Translations under genes and position numbers: made by a program
Shown here: in pieces, positions 7,363 through 15,611 of the stretch
Position numbering within the stretch: position 1 is the first letter of the stretch
Layout: each line of letters starts with the position of its first letter
Source: Rikenellaceae bacterium DTU002
GTDB lineage: Bacteria; Bacteroidota; Bacteroidia; Bacteroidales; UBA932
NCBI GenBank assembly: GCA_001512865.1
Contig: LFSY01000121.1
Coordinates: forward strand, 14,343 to 46,769
Length of the DNA stretch: 32,427 bases
Direction of reading: 5' to 3'
The notes under the pieces: model-generated
Database searches by the model: none
The model's input: the letters and a program-made list of their open reading frames with translations, nothing else
Told to the model about the DNA's origin: nothing

Positions 7363-7414
7363 GCCCGGTATACACCCACGCTCTTTATTTATACCGATTG
7401 CTGCAGCTCCGGGC
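7363..7414 (+). other. Mutually exclusive inverted repeats after cdsA
   Basis: CGGTATA at 7366-7372 is a perfect inverted repeat of TATACCG at 7390-7396. GCCCGG at 7363-7368 is a perfect inverted repeat of CCGGGC at 7409-7414. The two left arms overlap, so only one stem can form at a time. The structure could be a terminator-like or regulatory hairpin; neither stem is followed directly by a clean T run. Confidence 0.4.
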
Positions 7415-7434
7415 GCATGCAAATCGCGTTTTCA

Positions 7435-7466
7435 TTTTGCAGAGTAAAAAGAAATGGATATTTTTA
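7435..7466 (+). promoter_or_regulatory. Candidate Bacteroidetes promoter very close to the start codon
   Basis: TTTTG at 7435-7439, a 19-base spacer, then TATTTTTA at 7459-7466 (one mismatch to TAnnTTTG). The spacing is right, but the box ends only 4 bases before the ATG at 7471, implying an essentially leaderless transcript, or a start codon further downstream. Confidence 0.4.
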
Positions 7467-7470
7467 TTTT

Positions 7471-8439
7471 ATGAAAAAGTATTCCCTGACGGCAGTCCCC
7501 GTGTTACTGCCATTTATTCTTCTCATTTCAGGGTGCAGCATCCCTGTGCTTCCTGAGCTCGAAACAGCTGCGGTATCCCAAACGGGCACCACGTCACTTA
7601 CCTGTGGCGGCACGGTTCTCACCGACGGGGGTGCGCCTGTGTTGGCCCGTGGAGTCTGCTGGAGTACCGCTACCGGTCCTTCCGTTGACCTGCCCACCAA
7701 AACAAACAACGGTTCCGGGACAGGATCCTTTACCAGTTCAGTTACGGGTCTTGCCCCCAACACCACCTACTATATCAGGGCCTATGCCTCCAACGAGGCA
7801 GGCACTGCTTACGGAAACCAGATCACTGCCACCACCCTGCCCGCCAATGCATCGCTCACCACCTCACAGGCAAGCCAGATCACTTCCTTTGGAGCCATTA
7901 GCGGAGGAAACATTGCCGATGACGGAGGCTCTGCCGTCACGCTGCGCGGCGTCTGCTGGAGCACAGCTACCGGACCCACTGCAGATCTGCCCTCCCGGAC
8001 ACAGGACGGCACGGGAAAAGGAGCCTTTGTCAGTACCCTGACAGGCCTGTCTTCCAGGACCACTTATTATGTAAGGGCTTATGCCACCAACGCTGCCGGG
8101 ACCGCATACGGACAACAGATCATGGTGGAGACGCCGGCCAGCGTTTCGCTATCGGCAACCACCCTGACTGTCCTGGCTGCTGAAAGCCAGAACAATGACA
8201 TTGTGATCAACTCTTACGGTCCCTGGACGGCCCAGGTAACAGGGAACACTCCCTGGATCACCCTTATCTCAATAACGGGAGAGGCGGGATCTTCCACATT
8301 CTTTTTCGCGATGGCTGAAAACGACACGAGGGCTGACCGCACGGGGATCATCAGGATCACATGCCAGGACATGTCTGCCGATATCACCGTGAACCAGCTT
8401 CGTGCAGGAGGCTATATGGACGACGGAGATCTCTTTTAA
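7471..8439 (+). CDS. Surface lipoprotein with two FN3-like repeats and a BACON domain
   Basis: A 322-residue lipoprotein; signal peptide MKKYSLTAVPVLLPFILLISGC with lipobox ISGC. Two FN3-like repeats follow, 99 residues apart, each with GVCWSTATGP (starting at residues 61 and 160) and ending in YYVRAYA-x-N-x-AGTAYG. From about residue 225 to 315 lies a BACON domain ('PWTAQVTGNTPWITL' then 'RADRTGIIRITCQ ... ITVNQL'), a beta-sandwich common in Bacteroidetes extracellular proteins and thought to bind mucin or carbohydrate. The start at 7471 is chosen because the signal peptide begins there. Its stop overlaps the next start by one base (TAATG), so it is coupled to the fimbrillin-like gene. It probably displays or stabilises partners on the cell surface; the ligand is unknown. 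Confidence 0.85.
   Translation: MKKYSLTAVPVLLPFILLISGCSIPVLPELETAAVSQTGTTSLTCGGTVLTDGGAPVLARGVCWSTATGPSVDLPTKTNNGSGTGSFTSSVTGLAPNTTYYIRAYASNEAGTAYGNQITATTLPANASLTTSQASQITSFGAISGGNIADDGGSAVTLRGVCWSTATGPTADLPSRTQDGTGKGAFVSTLTGLSSRTTYYVRAYATNAAGTAYGQQIMVETPASVSLSATTLTVLAAESQNNDIVINSYGPWTAQVTGNTPWITLISITGEAGSSTFFFAMAENDTRADRTGIIRITCQDMSADITVNQLRAGGYMDDGDLF
7639..8130. repeat. Two tandem FN3-like coding repeats, 297-base period
   Basis: The codons for GVCWSTATGP begin at 7651 and again at 7948, giving a 297-base (99-residue) period, and the similarity extends through the YYxRAYAxN segment of both copies. DNA identity is clearly imperfect, so this is an old domain duplication. Confidence 0.8.
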
Positions 8440-9659
8440 TGAAGCATGCCATGAAAAAGACCCTAATATGCATACTTGCGCTCCTCCTGGCAGGAGGATG
8501 CCGGCAGGAAGAAGAAAAGCAACAGGCACCATTGGAAAAGGAGACTGCAGCGCTGGCCGGTATCCTGCCATCCGGGGATCCTGCCACGCGTACCACCTTA
8601 CATGAAGACGGGTTGCTCACCACGTGGGAATCCGGGGATGCCATAGGCGTTTTCGGTAACAATGCGTCCAATGTGCGTTATACCCTCTCCTCAGGGGCAG
8701 GAACACCCTTTGGGTTGTTCAGGGGCGCGGATTCCGGATCTCCCGTCTATGCCTACTATCCTTTTACGGAGAAAGCCGGAGATTCCTATAATGCCATTAA
8801 GGGAACACTGGCCCCCGAAACAGTACAGAACGGGGAAGAGACACCCATTGGGGCTTCTGACTGGAAAGTCAGTTCCCTGATCCTGGGAAACGCAACGGAC
8901 GGGTACCGGATCCATTTCCGGGAAATCATGGCATTGCTTTCCTTTACCATAGATGCAACCGGGACCGGGCTGGAAGGAGAAACCCTCAGATCGGTGTCCT
9001 TATCCGCTGAAGGACGGAAACTGGCGGGAAACTTTACGATTGATCTCTCAAAAGCCGATGCCACTCCCCTTTTCGATGCCCAGGCATCTTCCGGGGTGGT
9101 GTTGAAAATGGAACACCGCCCGGTGCTTGCAGGCGGGAAACCTCTTGTCTGTCACATGTTCGTCAATGCCGACGTGCCCGGGGGAACGCCCCTGGAGATC
9201 GTATTGGAGACCAACCGGTCTGTGTCTACAACCAGGGTAACTGCTGCAAAACCAATGAAAGCCGGACACCGTTATCACATCCCGCTTATCCTGGAGGAGA
9301 TCTCCGATAAAACGACAGTCACGGACATTGCCCTCAAATACGACTACCAAACATTCGGGATCTACCAGAAAGGAGACACGCTCCTCTCATACAGGGCTTT
9401 CAACGATCAGTGGAGCAGACTGGATTACCCCGATCATTATACATTCCGTATACAGAATAACGAACAGAAATTTGTAGTATCCGTGGAAGGCATTCCCCAG
9501 AATCCGCAAACAGGTGTTTTCTATAACATCAGTGTCTCGGTGTATGGAACGGACAGGATCGCTGCGGGCACCAGAAATGTTTGTGCAGTCAGGCTTCAGG
9601 ACCATCTGCTGGTATTGTACGACTACGAAAACGAAATTAGTTATGTTGTTTACAATTAA
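8439..9659 (+). CDS. Fimbrillin-like (Mfa-like_1) lipoprotein
   Basis: About 406 residues from the ATG at 8439, which shares its A with the preceding TAA; a second ATG at 8451 would give 402 residues and is equally plausible. Signal peptide with lipobox LAGGC. The mature N-terminus has the hallmark of the fimbrillin-like family PF13149: 'TRTTLHEDGLLTTWESGD' followed by 'IGVFG', then a hydrophobic strand 'VYAYYPF'. The C-terminal 110 residues ('TDIALKYDYQTFGIY' onward) form a separate, unrecognised domain. Such proteins are outer-membrane lipoproteins or minor pilins; no anchor or usher-like gene accompanies this one, and it sits between a BACON lipoprotein and a secreted peptidase, so a role as a surface adhesin or protease partner is inferred. 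Confidence 0.82.
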   Translation: MKHAMKKTLICILALLLAGGCRQEEEKQQAPLEKETAALAGILPSGDPATRTTLHEDGLLTTWESGDAIGVFGNNASNVRYTLSSGAGTPFGLFRGADSGSPVYAYYPFTEKAGDSYNAIKGTLAPETVQNGEETPIGASDWKVSSLILGNATDGYRIHFREIMALLSFTIDATGTGLEGETLRSVSLSAEGRKLAGNFTIDLSKADATPLFDAQASSGVVLKMEHRPVLAGGKPLVCHMFVNADVPGGTPLEIVLETNRSVSTTRVTAAKPMKAGHRYHIPLILEEISDKTTVTDIALKYDYQTFGIYQKGDTLLSYRAFNDQWSRLDYPDHYTFRIQNNEQKFVVSVEGIPQNPQTGVFYNISVSVYGTDRIAAGTRNVCAVRLQDHLLVLYDYENEISYVVYN

Positions 9660-9665
9660 TGTGCT

Positions 9666-12404
9666 ATGAAAAGAATACTACCTGCAAAATTCCTGTTCCT
9701 GTTCCTGTTTGCCTGCTGTTTTCATAGTGCTTACGCAGTAAAGGCATACCCCGATCCCATACAGGTTATACAGCCCGACGGAACGACCCTTACCATCCGC
9801 AAACACGGGGATGAATTCCTCAACTGGACCACCTGTGGCGACCGGCTGGTCAAACAAAAACCTGACGGTTTTTATTACCTGGCGGAATTCCTTTCCGACG
9901 GAAACGTTCAGGCTACCGATATACGTGTAGATCCCGGATTGATCCGGCAAAGCACCACGCAGGTCTTTCCCCCGGCCGCAGCCATCCACAGGGCGCGGAT
10001 CTTACGGGAAGAGTTTTCCCGTATATTTGCCGCCCGCTCAGACGTTGCCCGGCTGCGACCCGACATTTTTCCCGCCGTAAAAGGCGCATCTGCGTCCATT
10101 GCCCTGGGACAGAAAAAATTCCTGGTCATCCTGGCACAGTTCAGCGATCTGGAGTTTGTCTCGGCAACTGCACAGGAAGATTTTTTCAACCTGCTGAACC
10201 AGGAAGGATACGCTGCCAACGGCGGGACAGGCTCTGTCAGGGAATATTTCCGCCAAAATGCTTCGGGAGCTTTTGACCCCGTGTTTGATGTTGTCGGACC
10301 GGTGACGCTCTCCCGCCCGGTTTCATATTACGGGGCGAATAACGATGAGGGAAAGAATATGTACGAGCGATCCAGAGAAATGGTGGCAGAAGCCGTAAGA
10401 TCTGCAGATTATTATCTGGGAACCGATTTCTCGCCCTACGACAATGACGGGGACGGTTATATTGACAATGTTTTTGTGTATTTTGCCGGACATAACGAGG
10501 CTGAAGGAGGCGGAGATCATACCATATGGCCGCATGCCTGGTCTACCTATGATCAGAGTACAACCGTAGACGGTGTCACAACGGGATCCTACGCGTGTAC
10601 CTCTGAATTGCGGGGTGCCTCGGGCACGGCGATGGCCGGCATCGGGACCTATTGCCATGAATTCGGGCATGTTCTGGGGTTACCCGATTTTTACGACACC
10701 GATGGTAAAGAAAACGGCGAAGCCAGGGGTTTGGGCAGATTTTCACTTATGTCGGGAGGCAATTACAACAACGCGGGAAGAACCCCGCCTTACCTTACGA
10801 CCGTTGAAAGGATCCTTCTGGAGTGGAGGGCCGATGAAATTGAGGAAATCACGACATCGGGAGATTATCGCCTGGACCCTGTATCGGGGAACAGTGCCTA
10901 TGGTGTGGCCACGGCCAATCCCGGAGAATTTTTTCTTTTTGAATACAGAAAAAAAGAGGGATGGGACAATTCGCTGCCCAATTCCGGGTTACTCATTTAT
11001 CATATAGACATGTCCGAAAACCTGGTGGGCGGGACATCTGCGGCTGACAGATGGCGTTTCTGGGACGGCATCAACACATACGCATCCCACCAGTGCTATG
11101 ACCTGGTGGAAGCGGTATATCCCGAATCGGCCATTCAGTTTGACAACCAGATCCCATTCCCCGGATCAGCCAAGAACACCTCTTTTACGGAAACTTCTTC
11201 CCCGGCTGCGAAAGATCATGCGGGAAAACCCATTGGTGTAAACCTCACAGGTATTTCCAACGAAACTGCCTATGCCGCTTTTACCGTCACCATGAGCAAT
11301 GCCCTGGTGATCACGGGGACGGTTGCAGATGTTGAAGGTAATCCGCTGGAAGGGGTAACGGTGTCGCTCACATATGAAGAAACCCCGCAAAACACCTTCG
11401 AAAAATCATCCATTACAGGGTCCGGGCCACTGGTCGCACGCTTCCGTAAGACGGGGACAGACAATCCTGCCGCCACCGCAACTACAGGTCAGGATGGCAA
11501 ATATAGCTTCAGCACAGAAAGCCGCCAGGGTCTGTATACGGTCATGGCCTCCAAAGAAGGCTACCATCCTGCCTTCAGGGAGGTGGATGCTTCCCGGACC
11601 GGAACAGTCACAGAAGACATCACCCTGACACCCGTTGAGGAACCCGGTAACGGAATCCTGAAAAAACACGGTCCCTGGGAAGGACACGGGGTCGGATACG
11701 GATCCCCGGGAGGCACCATTTTCGGGGCGGTGGGATTTTCGGCCCAGGAAATGGCCCCGTTCGCAGGCAGTGTGGTAAGCACCCTTTCTTTCCTGGTCGA
11801 TGGATCAAGTGCCGATGAAGTGGGCGTCTTCATCTGTTATGACAACGAATGCGCCTTTTCAGGAGTACTGAGTAATCCTTCTTTTGGGGTCATGATGCAG
11901 GTCGACCTCTCTCCGTTCCTGATCGTTCTTCCTGCCGGCAGGGATGTCAAATTCGGTTATTACGTGAACGGCAGTGATTACGGCTGGCCCCTGGCTACCG
12001 ATCCGGGACCCATGGCACCTATGGGAGGTTATGCAGGCAGTTCCCTGGAAGAGCTCACCACCGACTGGAAGGAAAAACACGGGATAGACATGAACATTCA
12101 AATTTCGGCAACCGTAACGGCACAGGACAACATGCTCTTTTCATTGGGCTATTATATGATCCGATATGAGCAAAAAGAGTACTTACCCGGAGACACCTTT
12201 ACATTGCAGCTGAACGATTCCGCCAGTGTCCAGGGTGTTGAAAAACCTTTGGGCGTGCAATGGTTTTTCAATGACCTCCCACATGCTGCAGGTGATGTTA
12301 TCACACTAACTGCCGGAGACCATACTGCAAAGGCAGTACTGACATTTAACGGTTATACACAAACCATAGTACAGGAAATCCATGTTGATCCCGCGCAGCA
12401 ATGA
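9666..12404 (+). CDS. Secreted M6-family metallopeptidase
   Basis: A 912-residue protein with a signal peptide ending near AYA (residue 24) and no lipobox. An N-terminal pro-region (about 25-130) precedes an M6 (immune inhibitor A-like) catalytic domain. The zinc site is H331-E332-F-G-H335-x2-G338-x2-D341, with a Met-turn-like 'SLMSGGNYN' about 30 residues later and the calcium-type 'DNDGDGYIDNVFV' segment before it. Residues about 546-660 are a carboxypeptidase-regulatory-like (CarboxypepD_reg) domain, and the remaining 250 residues are beta-rich, ending in a PKD-like segment. M6 enzymes cut extracellular proteins. I do not see a clear type IX secretion C-terminal signal. It starts 6 bases after the fimbrillin-like gene and overlaps the radical SAM gene by 4 bases, so all four genes are probably co-expressed. 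Substrate unknown. Confidence 0.9.
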   Translation: MKRILPAKFLFLFLFACCFHSAYAVKAYPDPIQVIQPDGTTLTIRKHGDEFLNWTTCGDRLVKQKPDGFYYLAEFLSDGNVQATDIRVDPGLIRQSTTQVFPPAAAIHRARILREEFSRIFAARSDVARLRPDIFPAVKGASASIALGQKKFLVILAQFSDLEFVSATAQEDFFNLLNQEGYAANGGTGSVREYFRQNASGAFDPVFDVVGPVTLSRPVSYYGANNDEGKNMYERSREMVAEAVRSADYYLGTDFSPYDNDGDGYIDNVFVYFAGHNEAEGGGDHTIWPHAWSTYDQSTTVDGVTTGSYACTSELRGASGTAMAGIGTYCHEFGHVLGLPDFYDTDGKENGEARGLGRFSLMSGGNYNNAGRTPPYLTTVERILLEWRADEIEEITTSGDYRLDPVSGNSAYGVATANPGEFFLFEYRKKEGWDNSLPNSGLLIYHIDMSENLVGGTSAADRWRFWDGINTYASHQCYDLVEAVYPESAIQFDNQIPFPGSAKNTSFTETSSPAAKDHAGKPIGVNLTGISNETAYAAFTVTMSNALVITGTVADVEGNPLEGVTVSLTYEETPQNTFEKSSITGSGPLVARFRKTGTDNPAATATTGQDGKYSFSTESRQGLYTVMASKEGYHPAFREVDASRTGTVTEDITLTPVEEPGNGILKKHGPWEGHGVGYGSPGGTIFGAVGFSAQEMAPFAGSVVSTLSFLVDGSSADEVGVFICYDNECAFSGVLSNPSFGVMMQVDLSPFLIVLPAGRDVKFGYYVNGSDYGWPLATDPGPMAPMGGYAGSSLEELTTDWKEKHGIDMNIQISATVTAQDNMLFSLGYYMIRYEQKEYLPGDTFTLQLNDSASVQGVEKPLGVQWFFNDLPHAAGDVITLTAGDHTAKAVLTFNGYTQTIVQEIHVDPAQQ

Positions 12405-13693
12405 GCTTCCCCGGACTATTGAAAAAATGGCTGCTGGACTGGCTGCTCGATCCTGATGACAAGCTGACTTTCAGAAAATACGAAGGGCAAAAGATCGATT
12501 GGGAGGGTGTTGACAACCTGTACATCCATATCCCCTTTTGCAGAAACAAGTGTCCTTATTGTCCCTATTACAAAGAAATATTCCAGGATCAGAAAGCCTG
12601 GTTCTTTGGAGAATCCCTGTTGCATGAAATTGACCTGCATGCCCCCTGGCTACAGGGCCGGGCCATGCAGTCTCTGTACATAGGGGGAGGAACGCCCACA
12701 TTAATGACAGATCTGCTGACCAGGGCCATTGGGAGGCTTCGCGAACTGTGTTCCGTTGAAAAGATTGCTATTGAAACCTCTCCTTCAGATATCAGCAACG
12801 AAGTCCTGGTTTCGCTGCATAATATGGGTTGTAATATGATCAGCCTGGGAGTACAGGATTTTCAGCAGAAGTATCTTACTTTCCTGGGCCGGGATTATAC
12901 AACAGAAAAGACGCTTGATGTCATTGATAAAATCGGTCTTTCGTATTACGACACCTTTAACCTTGACCTGATCTTTGCCTATCCCGGACAAACCCTCAAA
13001 GAGCTTGATCTTACCCTGCGGATGGCAATGGACACGCCTGCGCACCAATTGACTTTTTATCCCCTCTTTACTTTTCCCTACAGCACCGTCGGCCGTTTCA
13101 TAAACCTGAAGCAGGTCAAAATGCCGGACAGCGAGATCCGGAGACGTATGTATTATCATATATACGATACGTTACTGGCTAACGGATACGAGCAGGTATC
13201 GGTCTGGGGATTCCTGAAAGGGGGAAAAGGAAAATATTCTTCCGTAACACGGGAACAGTACCTGGGACTGGGCCCCTCTGCAGGCACCTATACTGGAAAG
13301 CAGTTCCTCTTCAACACATTCAATATGGAAAAATACATCTCGGGACCTGTCCAGGATCAGTTACCCTATGAGTATATCATGGATGTTACCCCCCATATGG
13401 AACGTCTTTTCTGGGTTTACTGGCGCCTCTATGAAACAGTAATCCCCCGGGAGGTATACAGGCAGCGGTTCGATCGTGATTTCACGGAGGATTTCAAATC
13501 CCTGCTGTACGGTGCAGAGATGATGAAATATATGGTCGTAAAGGATCCTCACCTGTTGCTTACCAAAAAGGGGATACACCGGATCCACCTGCTACAGAAT
13601 CATTTTGCCCTGGATTTCATCAATCGTATTTGGACTGCGTGTACACAGGATCCCTCTCCGGACAAGGTGCCTTTGTCTGCCTGGCATAACTGA
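12401..13693 (+). CDS. HemN/HemW-like radical SAM protein
   Basis: A 430-residue cytoplasmic protein. The 4Fe-4S cluster site is C47-x3-C51-x2-C54 within 'YIHIPFCRNKCPYCPYY', the layout of the coproporphyrinogen III oxidase (HemN/HemW) branch of radical SAM enzymes. The SAM-binding 'YIGGGTPT' follows at about residues 94-101, and 'GLGPSAGTY ... FNTFNMEKYI' is the counterpart of the HemN GxGAhSY/N-x-Y region. HemW inserts haem into proteins and HemN makes protoporphyrinogen IX; some relatives are haem-cleaving or methylating enzymes, so the reaction is undecided. It is longer than HemW (about 375) because of an N-terminal extension of some 35 residues and an extended C-terminus. The ATG overlaps the TGA of the M6 peptidase gene. 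Confidence 0.82.
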   Translation: MSFPGLLKKWLLDWLLDPDDKLTFRKYEGQKIDWEGVDNLYIHIPFCRNKCPYCPYYKEIFQDQKAWFFGESLLHEIDLHAPWLQGRAMQSLYIGGGTPTLMTDLLTRAIGRLRELCSVEKIAIETSPSDISNEVLVSLHNMGCNMISLGVQDFQQKYLTFLGRDYTTEKTLDVIDKIGLSYYDTFNLDLIFAYPGQTLKELDLTLRMAMDTPAHQLTFYPLFTFPYSTVGRFINLKQVKMPDSEIRRRMYYHIYDTLLANGYEQVSVWGFLKGGKGKYSSVTREQYLGLGPSAGTYTGKQFLFNTFNMEKYISGPVQDQLPYEYIMDVTPHMERLFWVYWRLYETVIPREVYRQRFDRDFTEDFKSLLYGAEMMKYMVVKDPHLLLTKKGIHRIHLLQNHFALDFINRIWTACTQDPSPDKVPLSAWHN

Positions 13694-14505
13694 TGCTGAA
13701 AGATTTTTTTTATTTTTACCATCCAATGAAGGATTTTACAAAAAAATACGGTCCCTGGGCATTGGTGGCAGGGGCATCGGAGGGACTTGGAGAAGCTTTT
13801 GCCGTTGAAGCCGCACGCAGGGGGCTAAACGTCCTGATAGCAGCCAGGCGGCTGGATAAATTGCAGGATCTGGCTGCTTCCCTGGAAGGCCGGTTTGGCG
13901 TGGAAGTAAAATACCGCCAGGCCGATCTAGCCGATCCTGCCCAGATCAGGGCTCTTTTTCTGCATCAGGAGCTCACCTTCGGTCTTGTGATCTACAATGC
14001 GGCATACGCACCCATCGGCTGGTTTACCGACCTGGCACCGGAAAACCTGGAAAAGATCGTTGCCGTGAACGCACAAGGGCCGTTGCTTGTGGCAAAACTC
14101 GCCTCGGACCGGATGAAAGAACTCAAAAAGGGAGGGATCGTGCTGATGTCTTCGCTGGCCGGGACACAGGGAAGTCCCAAAATTGCCACCTACGCCGCCA
14201 CCAAGGCATTTAACATGATTCTGGCGGAAGGTCTTTGGAAAGAACTCAAACCTCTCGGCATAGATGTGCTGGCATCGTGTGCCGGGGCTATCCTGACTCC
14301 GGGTTACGGGAACACCAAACATCAGAAACCGGCTCCGGGCTCCATGACTCCGCAACAGGTCGCCTCCTTCACCCTGGACCGCCTGGGACGTGGACCTGTA
14401 GTAGTTCCCGGAACGACCAACAAACTGGCAAGGCTCTTGATGGGTCGCCTGCTCCCCCGGCGCCTGGCCATAGCCCTTATGCATCAACAAACCAAAAATT
14501 TATAG
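13693..14505 (+). CDS. Short-chain dehydrogenase/reductase
   Basis: A 270-residue SDR-superfamily oxidoreductase. The Rossmann motif GASEGLG is at about residues 27-33, the 'NAA' strand 4 element is in 'VIYNAAYAP', the catalytic Ser is S154 in 'MSSLAG', and Y167-x3-K171 lies in 'TYAATKAF'. The basic residues in 'AARRLDKL' suggest NADP(H) preference. The first ATG at 13693 overlaps the last base of the radical SAM stop; a second ATG at 13726 starts closer to the Rossmann fold and has a TATTTTTA box (13711-13718) just upstream, so either could be used. It is followed 2 bases later by a sterol-reductase-like gene, so a lipid or steroid-like substrate is an attractive inference; family membership alone does not give the substrate. 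Confidence 0.85.
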   Translation: MLKDFFYFYHPMKDFTKKYGPWALVAGASEGLGEAFAVEAARRGLNVLIAARRLDKLQDLAASLEGRFGVEVKYRQADLADPAQIRALFLHQELTFGLVIYNAAYAPIGWFTDLAPENLEKIVAVNAQGPLLVAKLASDRMKELKKGGIVLMSSLAGTQGSPKIATYAATKAFNMILAEGLWKELKPLGIDVLASCAGAILTPGYGNTKHQKPAPGSMTPQQVASFTLDRLGRGPVVVPGTTNKLARLLMGRLLPRRLAIALMHQQTKNL

Positions 14506-14507
14506 AG

Positions 14508-15584
14508 ATGATCAAAATTATCGGTTTTTTCACCCCCTGGTTTCTTTATGCCATCATTACATTGCTGCATTATTTTCTTCCCGCACGCCGGATGGAAGGA
14601 TATGTAAGGGATGCCCGTACCGGGAAACTGCTACGTTACCGGTTGAACGGCCGCCTTGTACTTATCGTCTGCATTGTCTTGTGGTTTGTCCTGGGCTACC
14701 TGGGATGGGTTCCCTACAACTGGCTGTATACGGTACGCTGGTACAGCGTGGCCGGGGCCTGTACCTTCGGTCTGATTTATTCATTGCTGTCGGTATTGCC
14801 TTTTGAGCCTACGGGCAGGGGACTGCCGGCGGACCTGTTCCTGGGACGCCTGGAGAATCCGCAATACATCAAAAGCCGGATAGATGCCAAAATGTGGCTC
14901 TATATGATCGGGGCCATCATGCTTCAATTGAACGTCCTGGCTTTTGTGGCACACCGTGTGATGGTTTTTGGCGATGTCCCCCGGGGCATATGGCTCTGTG
15001 CCGTCATGCTCTCCTATTTTGTTTGGGACTATATGACCTTCGAAAAGGTACACCTGTACACCTACGACCTCTTTGCCGAAAGGCTGGGTTTCAAGCTGGG
15101 TTTCGGATGCCTTACCTTTTACCCTTATTTCTATCCCATTGCCCTGTGGACCGCCGTGGAGCTTCCCGATCCCGGGACGTCGCTTTGGCTGCTGGTGCTG
15201 TTCGCCATCGTATTTTTCGCCGGATGGAGCCTGGCCCGGGGTGCCAACATGCAGAAATATTTTTTCAAAACCGAGCCGGAAAGGGTCTTTCTGGGGATCA
15301 GTCCAAAAACCATCAGCGACGGCAACCATACCTTACTGGTAAACGGATTCTGGGGTCTGAGCCGCCACATCAACTACCTGGGAGAAGTTCTTATGGGCAT
15401 AGGTATTGCCCTGAGTGTGGGCTACCCGGGCATATTCTGGGTGTGGCTGTACCCGCTCTATTACATCCTGCTTCTTGGAACACGGCAAATGGACGACGAC
15501 AAACGCTGCCGGGCAAAATACGGGAATTTGTGGGATGATTACAAAAAAGAAGTCAGGTACCGGATCATTCCCGGTCTTTATTAA
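14508..15584 (+). CDS. ERG4/ERG24/DHCR7-family sterol reductase-like membrane protein
   Basis: A 358-residue protein with eight to ten hydrophobic segments, starting at the ATG at 14508, two bases after the SDR stop. The C-terminal third carries the sterol C14/C24(28)/C7 reductase signature: 'LLVNGFWGLSRHINYLGE' (R286-H287-x-N289-Y290), then 'LLLGTRQMDDDKRCRAKYG', and 'W-x2-Y-x3-V-x-YRIIPGLY' at the end. Human DHCR7 has, from memory, the equivalent 'SGFWGVARHFNYVGD', 'C-x2-KYG-x2-W-x2-Y' and 'PYRLLPGI', so the match is close. Such enzymes reduce sterol double bonds with NADPH. Two positions differ from eukaryotic consensus (HR-x2-RD reads TR-x2-DD). No sterol biosynthesis genes are nearby, so it may act on exogenous sterols or another polyisoprenoid. 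An isoprenylcysteine methyltransferase/DUF1295 relation is the main alternative. Confidence 0.82.
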   Translation: MIKIIGFFTPWFLYAIITLLHYFLPARRMEGYVRDARTGKLLRYRLNGRLVLIVCIVLWFVLGYLGWVPYNWLYTVRWYSVAGACTFGLIYSLLSVLPFEPTGRGLPADLFLGRLENPQYIKSRIDAKMWLYMIGAIMLQLNVLAFVAHRVMVFGDVPRGIWLCAVMLSYFVWDYMTFEKVHLYTYDLFAERLGFKLGFGCLTFYPYFYPIALWTAVELPDPGTSLWLLVLFAIVFFAGWSLARGANMQKYFFKTEPERVFLGISPKTISDGNHTLLVNGFWGLSRHINYLGEVLMGIGIALSVGYPGIFWVWLYPLYYILLLGTRQMDDDKRCRAKYGNLWDDYKKEVRYRIIPGLY

Positions 15585-15611
15585 CGTTCAATCTTTTCAA
15601 ATATTTGTATT

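Noticed and set aside
7363-7470. A riboswitch or small gene between cdsA and the BACON lipoprotein gene.
   Set aside because: The gap is only 108 bases, with short stems and no known aptamer core that I can recognise.
13927-15329. Long minus-strand open frames (187 and 182 codons) opposite the SDR and sterol-reductase-like genes.
   Set aside because: They lack recognisable motifs, lie fully antisense to well-supported genes and have the low-complexity composition typical of shadow frames.
15598-15607. Palindrome CAAATATTTG before tpx as a regulator binding site.
   Set aside because: It overlaps a -7-like box, is AT-rich and short, and no second copy is seen in the window; kept only as a promoter note.
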